In this document: positions 33,025 through 41,892 of the stretch, piece after piece
Layout: each line of letters starts with the position of its first letter
How positions within the stretch are numbered: position 1 is the stretch's first letter
The notes under the pieces: generated by a model
Databases searched by the model: none
Told to the model about the DNA's origin: nothing
What the model saw: only the letters and a program-made list of their open reading frames with translations
Made by a program: the position numbers and the translations under genes
DNA from: Aquisediminimonas sp031376385
Lineage (GTDB): Bacteria > Pseudomonadota > Alphaproteobacteria > Sphingomonadales > Sphingomonadaceae
DNA: 64,000 nucleotides
Reading direction: 5' to 3'
Assembly (NCBI GenBank): GCA_031376385.1
Contig: JANMDQ010000015.1
Coordinates: forward strand, 248,001 to 312,000

Positions 33025-33762
33025 TCAAGGGAGGCGAGAGGCCCCGATGAGAAACTCCACATTGCCTTCAGGCCCGGTAATGGGGCTTTGCGTTATGCCT
33101 TCGACGTTCCAGCCGCTTGAGATAAGCCATTCCCGAACCTCCTCGCGGACCCTAAGGTGGACTTCGGGATCACGGATGACGCCACCTTTGCCAACTTCGC
33201 CTCGCCCCGCTTCAAACTGCGGCTTGATCAGAGCAACCAGCCGTGCAGCCGGGGCCGAGAAGGAGAGTGGGCGTTCAAGGACTTTGGCCAGTCCAATGAA
33301 ACTCGCGTCGCACACAATCAGGTCCACGGGTTGCGTGATGTGGGTTTCGGTCAATATCCGTGCGCTGGTTTGTTCATGAACCACGACGCGGCTGTCCTGC
33401 CGCAATTTCCAAGCCAACTGATTGGTGCCGCTGTCGACTGCAAACACCTTGGCTGCGCCCTTCGTCAGCAGCACGTCAGTAAATCCGCCAGTCGATGACC
33501 CTACATCTATCGCCACAAGGCCAGACACGTCCCAGCCGAAATGTTCGAGCGCGTGGGCAAGTTTGATTCCGCCGCGCGATACCCAAGGATGATCGCGGCC
33601 CTTCACTTCAAGCGGCGCGTCCGCAGGCATGGATTGCCCGGCCTTTTCAACCTTCCGGTCGCCTGACCAGACGAGCCCGGCAAGGATCAATGCCTGCGCC
33701 CGGGCCCGGCTTTCGACTAGGCCGCGTTCGACAAGCATTTGATCGGGGCGAGACTTAAACAT
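33025..33762 (-). CDS. tlyA: TlyA family rRNA (cytidine-2'-O)-methyltransferase
   Basis: This 245-residue protein opens with an S4 RNA-binding domain (RPDQMLVERGLVESRARAQALILAGLV) followed by a Rossmann methyltransferase: VAIDVGSSTGGFTDVLLTKGA with the SAM-binding loop near residue 85, LIVCDASFIGL and LVALIKPQFEAGRGEVGKGG. TlyA methylates 16S and/or 23S rRNA cytidines. Only the annotation as 2'-O-methyltransferase is inferred from the family. It is divergent from the amidase. Confidence 0.9.
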   Translation of the reverse strand: MFKSRPDQMLVERGLVESRARAQALILAGLVWSGDRKVEKAGQSMPADAPLEVKGRDHPWVSRGGIKLAHALEHFGWDVSGLVAIDVGSSTGGFTDVLLTKGAAKVFAVDSGTNQLAWKLRQDSRVVVHEQTSARILTETHITQPVDLIVCDASFIGLAKVLERPLSFSAPAARLVALIKPQFEAGRGEVGKGGVIRDPEVHLRVREEVREWLISSGWNVEGITQSPITGPEGNVEFLIGASRLP

Positions 33763-33817
33763 GGTCTTGCCCCTAAACGCTGATTGTCACAGAGTGAAGC
33801 TCTACAGGGAGACTGTT

Positions 33818-35383
33818 ATGCGCATAATTTTGGGCCTGTTGCTTGCTTTTACCTCTGCGCCTGCTTTTGCGGCGTCTGATCCCGTCGCCGATAAAACTTT
33901 GTCAGACCTGTCGGCGGATATGGCCTTGGGCCGGACGACGAGTGTCGCGATTGTAAAGGCCTATCTCAAACGAATTGCTGCAATTGATGACGCCGGGCCT
34001 AAACTCAACGCTGTGCTCGCCCTGATGCCCGATGCTCTGGCTGTTGCAAAACAGCGTGATGCAGAGCGTAAAGCGGGAAAGTTACTTGGTCCGCTTCACG
34101 GAATTCCAATTCTGATCAAGGATAATATCGAAGCCAGCGGACCAGTGCCGACGACCGCTGGTTCGCTGGCTCTGAAAGACAATGTAACCAACCGCGATGC
34201 TGGACTCGTTGCGCGCTTGAAGGCAGCAGGTGCGATCATATTGGGTAAAACCAACTTGTCCGAATGGGCGAATATCCGGGCCGACACCTCAACGAGCGGA
34301 TGGAGTGCAATTGGCGGCCTCACCCGCAATCCGCATATCCTCAACCGCAACACTTGCGGCTCTTCCAGCGGCAGTGGATCTGCCATGGCGGCTGGCCTTG
34401 CGGCGGGAACCGTGGGCACGGAGACCGATGGCTCCATCACCTGCCCCGCCGGAATCAACGGCGTTGTTGGGTTCAAGCCCACCGTTGGCCTGGTCAGCCG
34501 CGCGCATGTGGTGCCAATTTCGCATACCCAAGATACGGCTGGTCCGATGACAGCGACAGTACGCGACGCAGCAATCATACTGTCGGCCATGGCGGGGACT
34601 GACGCGTCCGATCCAGCAACACAGGAGGCGGACACGCGCAAGCGCGACTATGCGGCGCTTCTTTCTGCGAATAGTTTGAAGGGCAGACGCATTGGCGTGA
34701 TGCGCGACCGTCTGGGCAGCAGTGCGGCCATACTCACACTCTTTGACCGGGCGCTCGATGTGTTGCGCGGTGCAGGCGCGGAAATTGTTGATATCAATGA
34801 CAGCCGCACGGGCCTCGAAAAGCTGGGCGATGCCGAATTCACGGTGCTGCTGTATGAGTTGAAGGCTGACATGACAGCTTATCTCGGCAGCTTGCCTCAA
34901 GCGGCAAGCCCCAAAACGCTGGCTGATCTGATTGCCTTTAACAAGGCCAACGCCGCCAGCGAAATGCGCTGGTTCGGGCAGGAGACATTCGAGCAGGCAC
35001 AGGCAAAAGGCCCGCTGACCGATGAAGCGTACAAGGACGCACTTGCCTTGTCACAGCGTTTGGCAGGCCCCGAAGGCATTGACCATTTGCTGGCCGCGAA
35101 CAACGTTGATCTGCTGCTTGGCATCACCAATGGCCCGGCCTGGGTTAGCGATCTTGTGAACGGCGATAATTTTGGTGGTCCGGGATCAAGCCAGTTGGCG
35201 GCTGTCGCAGGATATCCGCATCTCACGGTGCCGATGGGGGCTGTGCACAACCTTCCCGTCGGACTCAGTTTTATTGGGCGGAAATGGGATGATGCAGCGG
35301 TGCTTGGCGCAGGTCATGCGTTTGAGCAGGCCGCAAAGGTAAAAATCGTACCGGGTTTTGTGGAGAGTTTCGAAGGGCGTTGA
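33818..35383 (+). CDS. Exported amidase (amidase signature family)
   Basis: This 521-residue protein has a signal peptide (MRIILGLLLAFTSAPAFA) and an amidase-signature domain. The Ser-cisSer-Lys triad is visible: lysine in GIPILIKDNIE near residue 100, and the glycine-serine stretch CGSSSGSGSAMAAGLAAGTVGTETDGSITCP near residues 185-215. The substrate is unknown; signature-family amidases act on aliphatic amides, acyl-amino acids or, in periplasmic cases, peptides. The ATG at 33818 is chosen because of the signal peptide; upstream in-frame starts add a hydrophilic tail that would bury it. Confidence 0.88.
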   Translation: MRIILGLLLAFTSAPAFAASDPVADKTLSDLSADMALGRTTSVAIVKAYLKRIAAIDDAGPKLNAVLALMPDALAVAKQRDAERKAGKLLGPLHGIPILIKDNIEASGPVPTTAGSLALKDNVTNRDAGLVARLKAAGAIILGKTNLSEWANIRADTSTSGWSAIGGLTRNPHILNRNTCGSSSGSGSAMAAGLAAGTVGTETDGSITCPAGINGVVGFKPTVGLVSRAHVVPISHTQDTAGPMTATVRDAAIILSAMAGTDASDPATQEADTRKRDYAALLSANSLKGRRIGVMRDRLGSSAAILTLFDRALDVLRGAGAEIVDINDSRTGLEKLGDAEFTVLLYELKADMTAYLGSLPQAASPKTLADLIAFNKANAASEMRWFGQETFEQAQAKGPLTDEAYKDALALSQRLAGPEGIDHLLAANNVDLLLGITNGPAWVSDLVNGDNFGGPGSSQLAAVAGYPHLTVPMGAVHNLPVGLSFIGRKWDDAAVLGAGHAFEQAAKVKIVPGFVESFEGR

Positions 35384-35403
35384 AATGCCGCCACTCCAAG
35401 CGT

Positions 35404-35450
35404 AGCGAAGCAATCCAGAGTCAGCGGCAAACTTTCTGGATTGCTTCGCT
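35404..35450. repeat. Intergenic hairpin repeat (REP-like) after amidase
   Basis: Perfect 16-bp inverted repeat with arms AGCGAAGCAATCCAGA and TCTGGATTGCTTCGCT and a 15-nt loop, followed by GCGCTCGCAATGACG. This sequence type is widespread between genes of alphaproteobacteria. It may act as a bidirectional terminator or mRNA stabiliser between the amidase and ilvD. Confidence 0.75.
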
Positions 35451-35499
35451 GCGCTCGCAATGACGCTAACCGTTGCTTTGATTAAGTGAGAGACGATCA

Positions 35500-37221
35500 A
35501 TGACCCACCAGTTCGATAAATCCAAACTCCCCAGCCGCCATGTCTCAGTTGGCCCATCAAAAGCGCCGCACCGGTCATATTATTACGCGATGGGGCTGAC
35601 GGAGGAAGAAATCGCGCGGCCGTTCGTCGGCATCGCTTCGGCGGGCAATGACAGCGCACCGTGCAATACAACGCTGGATGCGCAGGCAGATATCGCACGT
35701 GGAGGCGTTGAGGCAGGCGGCGGCATGCCGCGTCGATTCAATACAATCACGGTGACGGACGGAATCGCGATGGGGCATCAGGGGATGAAATCCTCCCTCG
35801 TCAGCCGCGAAGTCATTGCGGATTCTGTCGAACTCTCCGTGCGTGGACATTGCTATGATGCGCTGATTGGATTTGCGGGCTGTGATAAATCATTGCCGGG
35901 CATGATGATGGCAATGTTGCGGCTCAATGTGCCGTCGATCTTCGTTTATGGCGGGTCCATTCTGCCGGGCCGGTTTGAAGACCGGGACGTGACTGTGGTC
36001 GATGTGTTTGAAGTCGTCGGAAAATATGCGGCGGGCGCCTGCCCAATCGAACATGTGACGGCGCTCGAAAAGGTTGCGTGCCCCGGCCACGGCGCCTGCG
36101 GCGGTCAATATACTGCGAACACGATGGCGTGCGTCGCCGAAGCCATTGGCCTTTCTCTGCCCAATTCAAATATGGCCCCTGCACCCTATTCGACGCGAGA
36201 TCAGGTCGCGCATGCGGCTGGCGTTCAAGTGATGGATCTGCTCGCTCAGTCAATTCGGCCCCGCGATATCTGCACGCGCGAAGCGTTTGAAAATGCCGCG
36301 CGTATTGTGGCGGCCACAGGCGGTTCCACCAACGGGGCGCTTCATCTGCCCGCGATGGCGCATGAGGCGGGGATATCGTTCGACCTGTTTGATGTGGCCG
36401 AAATCTTCAAAACCACGCCCTATATGGCGGATCTTAAACCCGGCGGAAACTATGTCGCCAAGGATATGTATGAAGCGGGCGGCATCTACATGCTGATGAA
36501 ATCGATGATGTCCGAAGGGCTGCTTCACGGCGACTGCATGACAGTGACAGGCAAGACACTGGGTGAGAATCTTGAAAAGATCACTTGGAATCCAGACCAG
36601 AAGGTCATCTATCCTGCCAATGCCCCGATCACTCCTACCGGCGGCGTTGTTGGCCTGCGCGGTACGCTGGCCCCGGAAGGTGCCATTGTGAAAGTCGCGG
36701 GCATGGCGCGGCTTGAATTTACTGGACCCGCCCAAGTTTTTGAAAGCGAAGAGGAGTGCTTTGCAGCGGTTGAGCGACGCGAAATCCGAGAAGGGGGCGT
36801 CGTGGTCATCCGTTATGAAGGCCCCAAAGGCGGCCCGGGCATGCGCGAAATGCTCTCCACCACAGCAGCTCTGTACGGACAGGGTATGGGAGAGAAAGTG
36901 GCGTTAATAACAGATGGCCGCTTTTCCGGCGCGACACGTGGCTTCTGCATCGGCCATGTCGGCCCCGAAGCTGCGGATTGCGGCCCTATTGCCCTGATCA
37001 AAGACGGTGACGAGATCGCGATTGATGCGGTAGCAGGCACCATAGACCTCAATGTCCCAGCAGACGTTTTGGCCGCGCGACGGGAAAAATGGTTACCGCG
37101 TCAGAATGATTACCAATCGGGGGCCTTGTGGCGCTATGCCCAGAATGTGGGGCCTGCCTATCAAGGCGCGGTCACGCATCCAGGTGGGAAAGCGGAAACA
37201 CATGTCTTTGCGGATATCTAG
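35500..37221 (+). CDS. ilvD: Dihydroxy-acid dehydratase
   Basis: IlvD makes the 2-keto acid precursors of valine, leucine and isoleucine. The 573-residue protein carries the Fe-S cysteines in NDSAPCN near residue 55, GCDKSLPGM near residue 125 and CPGHGACGGQYTANTM near residue 194, plus GGSTNGALHLPAMAHEAG and SFSGATRGFCIGHVGPEA. Length is normal. GTGAGA and weak ribosome-site text precede the ATG at 35500. The stop overlaps the lipoprotein gene by 20 nt. Confidence 0.97.
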   Translation: MTHQFDKSKLPSRHVSVGPSKAPHRSYYYAMGLTEEEIARPFVGIASAGNDSAPCNTTLDAQADIARGGVEAGGGMPRRFNTITVTDGIAMGHQGMKSSLVSREVIADSVELSVRGHCYDALIGFAGCDKSLPGMMMAMLRLNVPSIFVYGGSILPGRFEDRDVTVVDVFEVVGKYAAGACPIEHVTALEKVACPGHGACGGQYTANTMACVAEAIGLSLPNSNMAPAPYSTRDQVAHAAGVQVMDLLAQSIRPRDICTREAFENAARIVAATGGSTNGALHLPAMAHEAGISFDLFDVAEIFKTTPYMADLKPGGNYVAKDMYEAGGIYMLMKSMMSEGLLHGDCMTVTGKTLGENLEKITWNPDQKVIYPANAPITPTGGVVGLRGTLAPEGAIVKVAGMARLEFTGPAQVFESEEECFAAVERREIREGGVVVIRYEGPKGGPGMREMLSTTAALYGQGMGEKVALITDGRFSGATRGFCIGHVGPEAADCGPIALIKDGDEIAIDAVAGTIDLNVPADVLAARREKWLPRQNDYQSGALWRYAQNVGPAYQGAVTHPGGKAETHVFADI

Positions 37222-37603
37222 CATATTGGGTTTGGCCTTAGCGCTTACGGCTTGCGGCGATGCGAAAGTGGATGATGCCAAATCACTTGCAGAGGCAGAG
37301 GCCATGGCACGCAGCAAAGCCGCCAATGGCGGGGCGATTGACTGTGCGGTCTCAGGCTTCAAAACATTTTCCCGCACTTGCACCGTGGAGCGCGAACTCG
37401 ATGGTACGGACTTGATGCTGACCATCCGCCATGATGATGGCGGGTTTCGGCGGTTCAAAGTTATGAAGGATGGCAGCGGGCTTGTTGTCGCGGATGGAGC
37501 AGAGCCTGCGGTCTTGCAGACTATTGGGAACAATCAGATTGAGGTTCAGGTGGCAGGTGACAAATATAGGTTGCCTGCGACGGTGAAGGGCAAGACGCCT
37601 TAA
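37202..37603 (+). CDS. Hypothetical lipoprotein
   Basis: A 133-residue protein with a lipoprotein signal peptide (MSLRISSILGLALALTACGD, lipobox cysteine at residue 18). The mature part is acidic, with CAVSGFKTFSRTCTVERELDGTDLMLTIRHDDGGFRRFKV, and two or three cysteines. I do not recognise a family. The frame continues upstream into ilvD, but the ATG at 37202 opens the signal peptide and is the credible start. It overlaps ilvD by 20 nt and is probably co-transcribed with it. Confidence 0.72.
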   Translation: MSLRISSILGLALALTACGDAKVDDAKSLAEAEAMARSKAANGGAIDCAVSGFKTFSRTCTVERELDGTDLMLTIRHDDGGFRRFKVMKDGSGLVVADGAEPAVLQTIGNNQIEVQVAGDKYRLPATVKGKTP

Positions 37604-37623
37604 CTGGTGGCAACTTCCGCTCA

Positions 37624-37700
37624 CCCTGAGCCTGACGAAGGGTTGGGTGGATTTGAAACGCAAAGCTAAGTTCTGCACCAACCCTTCGTCAAGTTCAGGG
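37624..37700. repeat. Intergenic inverted repeat (REP-like), CTGAGCCTGACGAAGGG type
   Basis: Left arm CCCTGAGCCTGACGAAGGGTT (37624-37644) and right arm AACCCTTCGTCAAGTTCAGGG (37680-37700) are nearly complementary, with a mismatch zone in the middle. This is a common sphingomonad intergenic repeat type, related to the element at 41791-41876. Function unproven; it may attenuate or stabilise transcripts between the lipoprotein and NAD(P)HX dehydratase genes. Confidence 0.7.
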
Positions 37701-37790
37701 AGAGCGGGTCTAGGGGTGCAGAGAGAACACCCAGACGCTGCGCGGACCTCACGCCTTCCCATCCGCTGCTACCCCGCTTAAAGCACCGGG

Positions 37791-38576
37791 ATGACCGGCC
37801 ACCAAATTCCAGCATCTTTCCGAGTGGAAAGGCCAAAGCTAAGCCCGCCAGCGCAGGACGCCCATAAATATAGTCGCGGGATGGTTGTGGTCGTTGGCGG
37901 GGAAATGCCCGGTGCAGCAATGCTGGCGGCAGAAAGCGCAATGCGATTTGCAGGCTATGTTGCGCTGGTCGGCGGCGGACTGGGCGGCCCCCATGCACTT
38001 GTGCGCAAGGCTTGGGACGACGTGACGGCAGACGCCCGTGTTGGTGCACTTCTTATCGGGCCGGGCCTTGGGCTTTCGGACCAGAGCCGTGGCAAACTGG
38101 CGGCAGCCCTGGCAAGTGACCATGCGCTTGTTCTTGACGGTGACGCGCTGACGATACTGAGAGAAACAAGACATCTTGATTTTCAAACACGCGCTCGTGG
38201 GGTCATCCTGACTCCGCATGCAGGAGAGTTTGTTGGGTTGTTTCCGAACTTGTCCGGCGGCAAAGAGGATCAGGCGCGAAGTGCCGCAAAGGCATCGGGC
38301 GCAACGGTCATTTTCAAAGGTGCCAAGACAGTGATCGCATCGCCTGGCGGTGAAGTCGCAGTGAGTTCGGACGCTTCGCCGTGGCTGGCGAGTGCGGGAA
38401 CAGGCGATGTGCTGGCCGGAATTGTCGCAGGACTCCTGTCGACGGGACTCGCACCGATGGAGGCGGCCTGTGCCGCCGTGTGGTTGCACGGCGAATGCGC
38501 GCGGCTGGTGGGCCCGGCACTGATTGCAGACGATCTGGTGCGGGTCTTGCCCCGCGCGATTGGGCACTGCTTGTGA
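37791..38576 (+). CDS. nnrD: ADP-dependent NAD(P)H-hydrate dehydratase
   Basis: NnrD repairs hydrated NAD(P)H by ATP/ADP-dependent dehydration. The 261-residue protein is the C-terminal half of the usual Nnr fusion: KYSRGMVVVVGGEMPGAAMLAAESAMRFAGY, GALLIGPGLG, VILTPHAGEFVGLF and the kinase-like ASAGTGDVLAGIVAGLL near residue 204. The epimerase domain (NnrE) is absent here and may be encoded elsewhere. The start lacks a strong ribosome site. It overlaps the downstream methyltransferase by GTGA. Confidence 0.9.
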   Translation: MTGHQIPASFRVERPKLSPPAQDAHKYSRGMVVVVGGEMPGAAMLAAESAMRFAGYVALVGGGLGGPHALVRKAWDDVTADARVGALLIGPGLGLSDQSRGKLAAALASDHALVLDGDALTILRETRHLDFQTRARGVILTPHAGEFVGLFPNLSGGKEDQARSAAKASGATVIFKGAKTVIASPGGEVAVSSDASPWLASAGTGDVLAGIVAGLLSTGLAPMEAACAAVWLHGECARLVGPALIADDLVRVLPRAIGHCL

Positions 38577-39769
38577 GCGACAACGCAGAACTGATCATTG
38601 GCTTTGCCGCACGCGGGGACGGGTTGACGGCGTCAGGACGGTTTGTCGCGGGCGCTGTGCCCGGCGACTATGTGACTGACTTGGCCGAGATTATCCCCGG
38701 CCCCAATCGGCAGGAGCCGCCGTGCAGGCACTTTGGGCGCTGTGGCGGATGTCAATTGCAGCATGTCAACGACGCGACTTATGCCAGCTTTGTGACGGAT
38801 CGAATTGTTTCTGCTCTTAAGGCTCAGAAGGTAGCGCTCCCCGAAATTCGCACGCCGCTTCTCTCGCCTGCCTTTGCGCGGCGGCGTGTAGCATTGCGTG
38901 CGCTGAAGGCAGGCAAGCATATCCAGTTGGGCTTTGCCGAAGGGGCGAGCCATAAGCTGATCGACCTTGCCGAATGCCCCGTCATGGCGAGCGAACTGTT
39001 TGCCATGATTGCGCCGCTCAAACGGCTATTGATGCTCATCCTGAAGGACCGCCGCCCAGCGGACATCCGCATGACGTTGGCGGATCAAGGGATTGATCTG
39101 CTGATCGCAGGCGGCGAAGCCGAAGGGCTAGAAGCGATTGAAGCGTTGTCTGATTTTGCGCGGGTCCACAAACTCGCGCGGCTGTCGCTGGACGAAGGTT
39201 ACGGCCCACAAGTGCGGTGGGAGCCGGAGCCTGTGACGGTGACCTTTGGCGGGCTGGCCGTCGCGTTGCCTGAAGCGGCCTTCCTTCAAGCGACGCGAGA
39301 CGGCGAAGCGGCGCTGGTCGCAGCTGTCAAAGAGGCGGTCGGGGATGCGGAGGAGGCTGCTGACCTGTTTGCAGGGCTCGGTACATTCGCCTTCGCTTTG
39401 CCAGGCAAAGTCCACGCAGTTGAGGGCGCTCGTGATGCGATCCTCGCGTTACAACAGGCTGCCAATCGAGGGCTGCGCCCGGTCACCGTCGAACATCGCG
39501 ATCTGTTCCGTCGCCCGATTCCCACAGCCGATCTGGCCCGATTTGATGCCGTCGTTATTGATCCGCCGCGCGCCGGAGCAAAGGAGCAAGTTGAGGAATT
39601 CGCCGCAAGCCGCGTTCCCATCATCGCTTCGATATCATGCAACCCATCCACCTTCGCGCGCGATGCGCGGATACTGATCGGCGGGGGTTATCAGCTCGAC
39701 TGGATCAAACCCGTCGGCCAGTTCCGTTGGTCAAACCATGTGGAGCTGGCCGCGCGTTTCAGCCGTTAG
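38573..39769 (+). CDS. Class I SAM-dependent RNA methyltransferase (RlmD/TrmA type)
   Basis: A 398-residue enzyme of the RNA m5U methyltransferase family. The N-terminal cluster CRHFGRCGGCQLQH with a later ECPVM places four cysteines for a [4Fe-4S] cluster. The SAM domain has ADLFAGLGTFAFAL, the DPPRAGAKEQ motif and the catalytic cysteine in SISCNPSTFARDA. No TRAM domain is obvious. RlmD (23S rRNA) is the likely role but TrmA-like tRNA activity cannot be excluded. The GTG at 38573 overlaps the nnrD stop as GTGA. The C-terminus overlaps the convergent MAPEG gene by 4 nt. Confidence 0.87.
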   Translation: MSDNAELIIGFAARGDGLTASGRFVAGAVPGDYVTDLAEIIPGPNRQEPPCRHFGRCGGCQLQHVNDATYASFVTDRIVSALKAQKVALPEIRTPLLSPAFARRRVALRALKAGKHIQLGFAEGASHKLIDLAECPVMASELFAMIAPLKRLLMLILKDRRPADIRMTLADQGIDLLIAGGEAEGLEAIEALSDFARVHKLARLSLDEGYGPQVRWEPEPVTVTFGGLAVALPEAAFLQATRDGEAALVAAVKEAVGDAEEAADLFAGLGTFAFALPGKVHAVEGARDAILALQQAANRGLRPVTVEHRDLFRRPIPTADLARFDAVVIDPPRAGAKEQVEEFAASRVPIIASISCNPSTFARDARILIGGGYQLDWIKPVGQFRWSNHVELAARFSR

Positions 39770-40206
39770 CCGTGGTGGATTACGCCCAAGTAAGCATGCA
39801 GTACCAGCGCTATCAGCGCTAAGCTTGATAAGGCAAAGATCGCAAACCGCACAGCAACACGGTTCCAGAGAACCTGCACCAGACTATGCGCCACTCGCAG
39901 GAAGACATAGGCCCAGGCGATCTGGGCGTTAAGACCGTTGCCCTGCCCAATTATCGCTAACACAATCGCGACCGCGTAAAATACCGTTGGGGCCTCGTGA
40001 AGGTGATTGTAATTATGGGCAGGCCACTGGGTCTTGGCGGGCAAGAGCCTTTCAAGGTCTGCGCCAACCCCGCCGACCCATGTTTTTGAATCGAGTTCGG
40101 GAACTTTGTTGATGGCGGGAATGCGAGTGATGTACATCCACACCCACATAACCATGGTCCATGCCGCGAGCGCGACGACCGGGTGGAGAATTTCTTGATG
40201 GGTCAT
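39766..40206 (-). CDS. MAPEG family membrane protein, copy 1
   Basis: A 146-residue membrane-associated eicosanoid/glutathione-type protein with four helices. Family hallmarks are HNYNHLHEAPTVFYAVAIVLAI near residue 65 and AYVFLRVAHSLVQVLWNRVAVRFAIF near residue 100. Bacterial MAPEG enzymes usually have unknown substrates, though some are glutathione transferases. The ATG at 40206 is favoured over a start at 40263 that would overlap the neighbour. It is followed by an unrelated convergent gene and preceded by a paralogue. Confidence 0.82.
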   Translation of the reverse strand: MTHQEILHPVVALAAWTMVMWVWMYITRIPAINKVPELDSKTWVGGVGADLERLLPAKTQWPAHNYNHLHEAPTVFYAVAIVLAIIGQGNGLNAQIAWAYVFLRVAHSLVQVLWNRVAVRFAIFALSSLALIALVLHAYLGVIHHG

Positions 40207-40217
40207 GCGTAAAATCC

Positions 40218-40646
40218 TTAAATCGTCGCAATGACGGCGCGAACCGCAAGCGCCGCCAAACAAATAGTTGAAGTTAAAAACAATGCAAAGCGCACTGGAA
40301 TCTTATTGACTAAGGTCTGCCAGAGGCTGTGTGCAATCCGCAATCCAACATAGGCCCAAGCTAATGTCGTGTTCAGCCCGCCGCCTTGGCCGGCGAGCGC
40401 AAGAATGCCAACGACTGCGTAAAATAGCGTCGGCTGTTCCATCAAATGCGTATAATTATGGGACTTCCAAGCGACGGACGGCGGAACCGTCAAATCAATT
40501 TCCTGACCACGCCCACCTGGCGGCGCGGTTTTTAGGTCCACACCTAACTTAGACATTGCCGGCAATCGTGTGCCCGCCATCCAGATCAGCATGATGATCG
40601 ACCAAAGCACCAGCACGGCGGCTGGCGCGAGTATTGTATTTTCCAT
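40218..40646 (-). CDS. MAPEG family membrane protein, copy 2
   Basis: A 142-residue paralogue of the downstream MAPEG gene, with the same motifs: SHNYTHLMEQPTLFYAVVGILAL and AYVGLRIAHSLWQTLVNKIPVRFALF. The two lie 11 nt apart head-to-tail. They share the general layout and many identities, so tandem duplication is likely. The ATG at 40646 is selected because a longer form would add a serine-rich tail without a ribosome site. Confidence 0.82.
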   Translation of the reverse strand: MENTILAPAAVLVLWSIIMLIWMAGTRLPAMSKLGVDLKTAPPGGRGQEIDLTVPPSVAWKSHNYTHLMEQPTLFYAVVGILALAGQGGGLNTTLAWAYVGLRIAHSLWQTLVNKIPVRFALFLTSTICLAALAVRAVIATI

Positions 40647-40716
40647 ATTTGGGCTCCCCTCCAGTGAAGGAGGGGAAGCTGCACCCATTTTAATCAGTTG
40701 TCAAAAGCTACTGATA

Positions 40717-41769
40717 TCAATCGAAAATAGCACCCCAGCGGCGCTTGACGCGGTCCTTCCACAGGCCGCGGTGATACGCGTCGGACGCGAGCAGCGGCAT
40801 GACTGAGCCTGCTTCGGCAAAGACCATTTGTTCGATGCCTGTGTTCACTTTGCCCCAGCTGGCGGCTTCTTGCAGCGTGGAGGAGGAGCAGGCCCCATCG
40901 CGGACGTCAGCCACGGTGATTTGCACGGCATATTTGTGGACCTGCACATCATCATGTCCCAGGATTTCGGCGCAAACGACGGTATCTTGAATGAAATTCT
41001 TGGGCACGCCACCGCCAATCATCAGAAGGCCCGTGGTACCTGCCTTGATCTTGATGTCGGTCAGTTCACGGAAATCGGCAATGGCGTCGAGCACCATATA
41101 GGGCTTGCCTTCCTTCGCGCGGTCGACCTGATGCTTGACGAGGCCAAAGCCAGCCGATGAGTCCACGAAAGCCGGGCAGAAGATCGGAACATCATGTTCG
41201 TAAGCCAGCTTGACGAGGCTGTTATCCTTCTTGCCATGTTCGACCAGATATTTGCCCATTTCACGGATGAACGCGCGACTGGAATAAGGGCGGGGCTCCA
41301 GGCTGTTGGCTATGTCCAGGATCGTGTGGTCGCAATCCTGCAACTGCTCTTCATCGATATAGGTATCGTAAATCCGGTCGATCAGCAGCGAACGCAGCGT
41401 ATCATCATCGGGCACTTCCAACGCCTGATAATGTTTGTGGCCCAGCCCTTCGAAGAAATCCATATCCACGATGGACGCGCCCGTGGCGACGATGCCGTCG
41501 ATCATATTGTTGCGCAGCAATTCGGCGTAAAGATCCATGCAGCCGCCCGCGCTGGTGGAGCCAGCGATGACGAGGAAGATGGAGCAATCCTTGTCCGCCA
41601 GCATCTGATTATAGATGCCCGTCGCGCGCGCCAGATCGCGGCTGGTGAAGCTCATCTTGCCCATGCCGTCAATGATCGGCCGCGCATCAAAGGTGCGGAT
41701 GTCGATATGCTCGACGGTGGTGGAAAGGAGCTCAGCCTTACGCTGGGCGTCGATTTGGGCGGTGGTCAT
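40717..41769 (-). CDS. Deoxyhypusine synthase-like protein, possible homospermidine synthase
   Basis: A 350-residue protein of the deoxyhypusine synthase fold. It has GSTSAGGCMDLYAELLRNNMIDGIVATGASIVDMD near residues 70-105 and the NAD-site region GGGVPKNFIQDT. The active-site lysine lies in EAASWGKVNTG, which aligns with EAVSWGKI of the eukaryotic enzyme. Bacteria lack eIF5A, so true hypusine synthesis is unlikely; related bacterial enzymes make polyamines such as homospermidine from putrescine. An ornithine decarboxylase gene lies directly upstream on the same strand, which supports that role. The REP-like hairpin lies between them. Confidence 0.82.
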   Translation of the reverse strand: MTTAQIDAQRKAELLSTTVEHIDIRTFDARPIIDGMGKMSFTSRDLARATGIYNQMLADKDCSIFLVIAGSTSAGGCMDLYAELLRNNMIDGIVATGASIVDMDFFEGLGHKHYQALEVPDDDTLRSLLIDRIYDTYIDEEQLQDCDHTILDIANSLEPRPYSSRAFIREMGKYLVEHGKKDNSLVKLAYEHDVPIFCPAFVDSSAGFGLVKHQVDRAKEGKPYMVLDAIADFRELTDIKIKAGTTGLLMIGGGVPKNFIQDTVVCAEILGHDDVQVHKYAVQITVADVRDGACSSSTLQEAASWGKVNTGIEQMVFAEAGSVMPLLASDAYHRGLWKDRVKRRWGAIFD

Positions 41770-41790
41770 TGGGAAATCTCCGATAAAATA

Positions 41791-41876
41791 CCGTTCGGAC
41801 TGAGCCTGTCGAAGTCCTCCCTTCATCTGGAACAAGCCAAAAGCAAGGAAGGCTTCGACAGGCTCAGCCCGAACGG
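41791..41876. repeat. REP-like hairpin between ODC and DHS-like genes
   Basis: Inverted repeat with left arm CCGTTCGGACTGAGCCTGTC (41791-41810) and right arm GACAGGCTCAGCCCGAACGG (41857-41876), differing at one position near the outer end. It sits in the 123-nt gap between the ornithine decarboxylase stop and the DHS-like start. It is of the CTGAGCCTGTCGAAG type also seen at 37624-37700. It might set the relative expression of the two genes. Confidence 0.72.
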
Positions 41877-41892
41877 TTCAACTCTTGATGCG

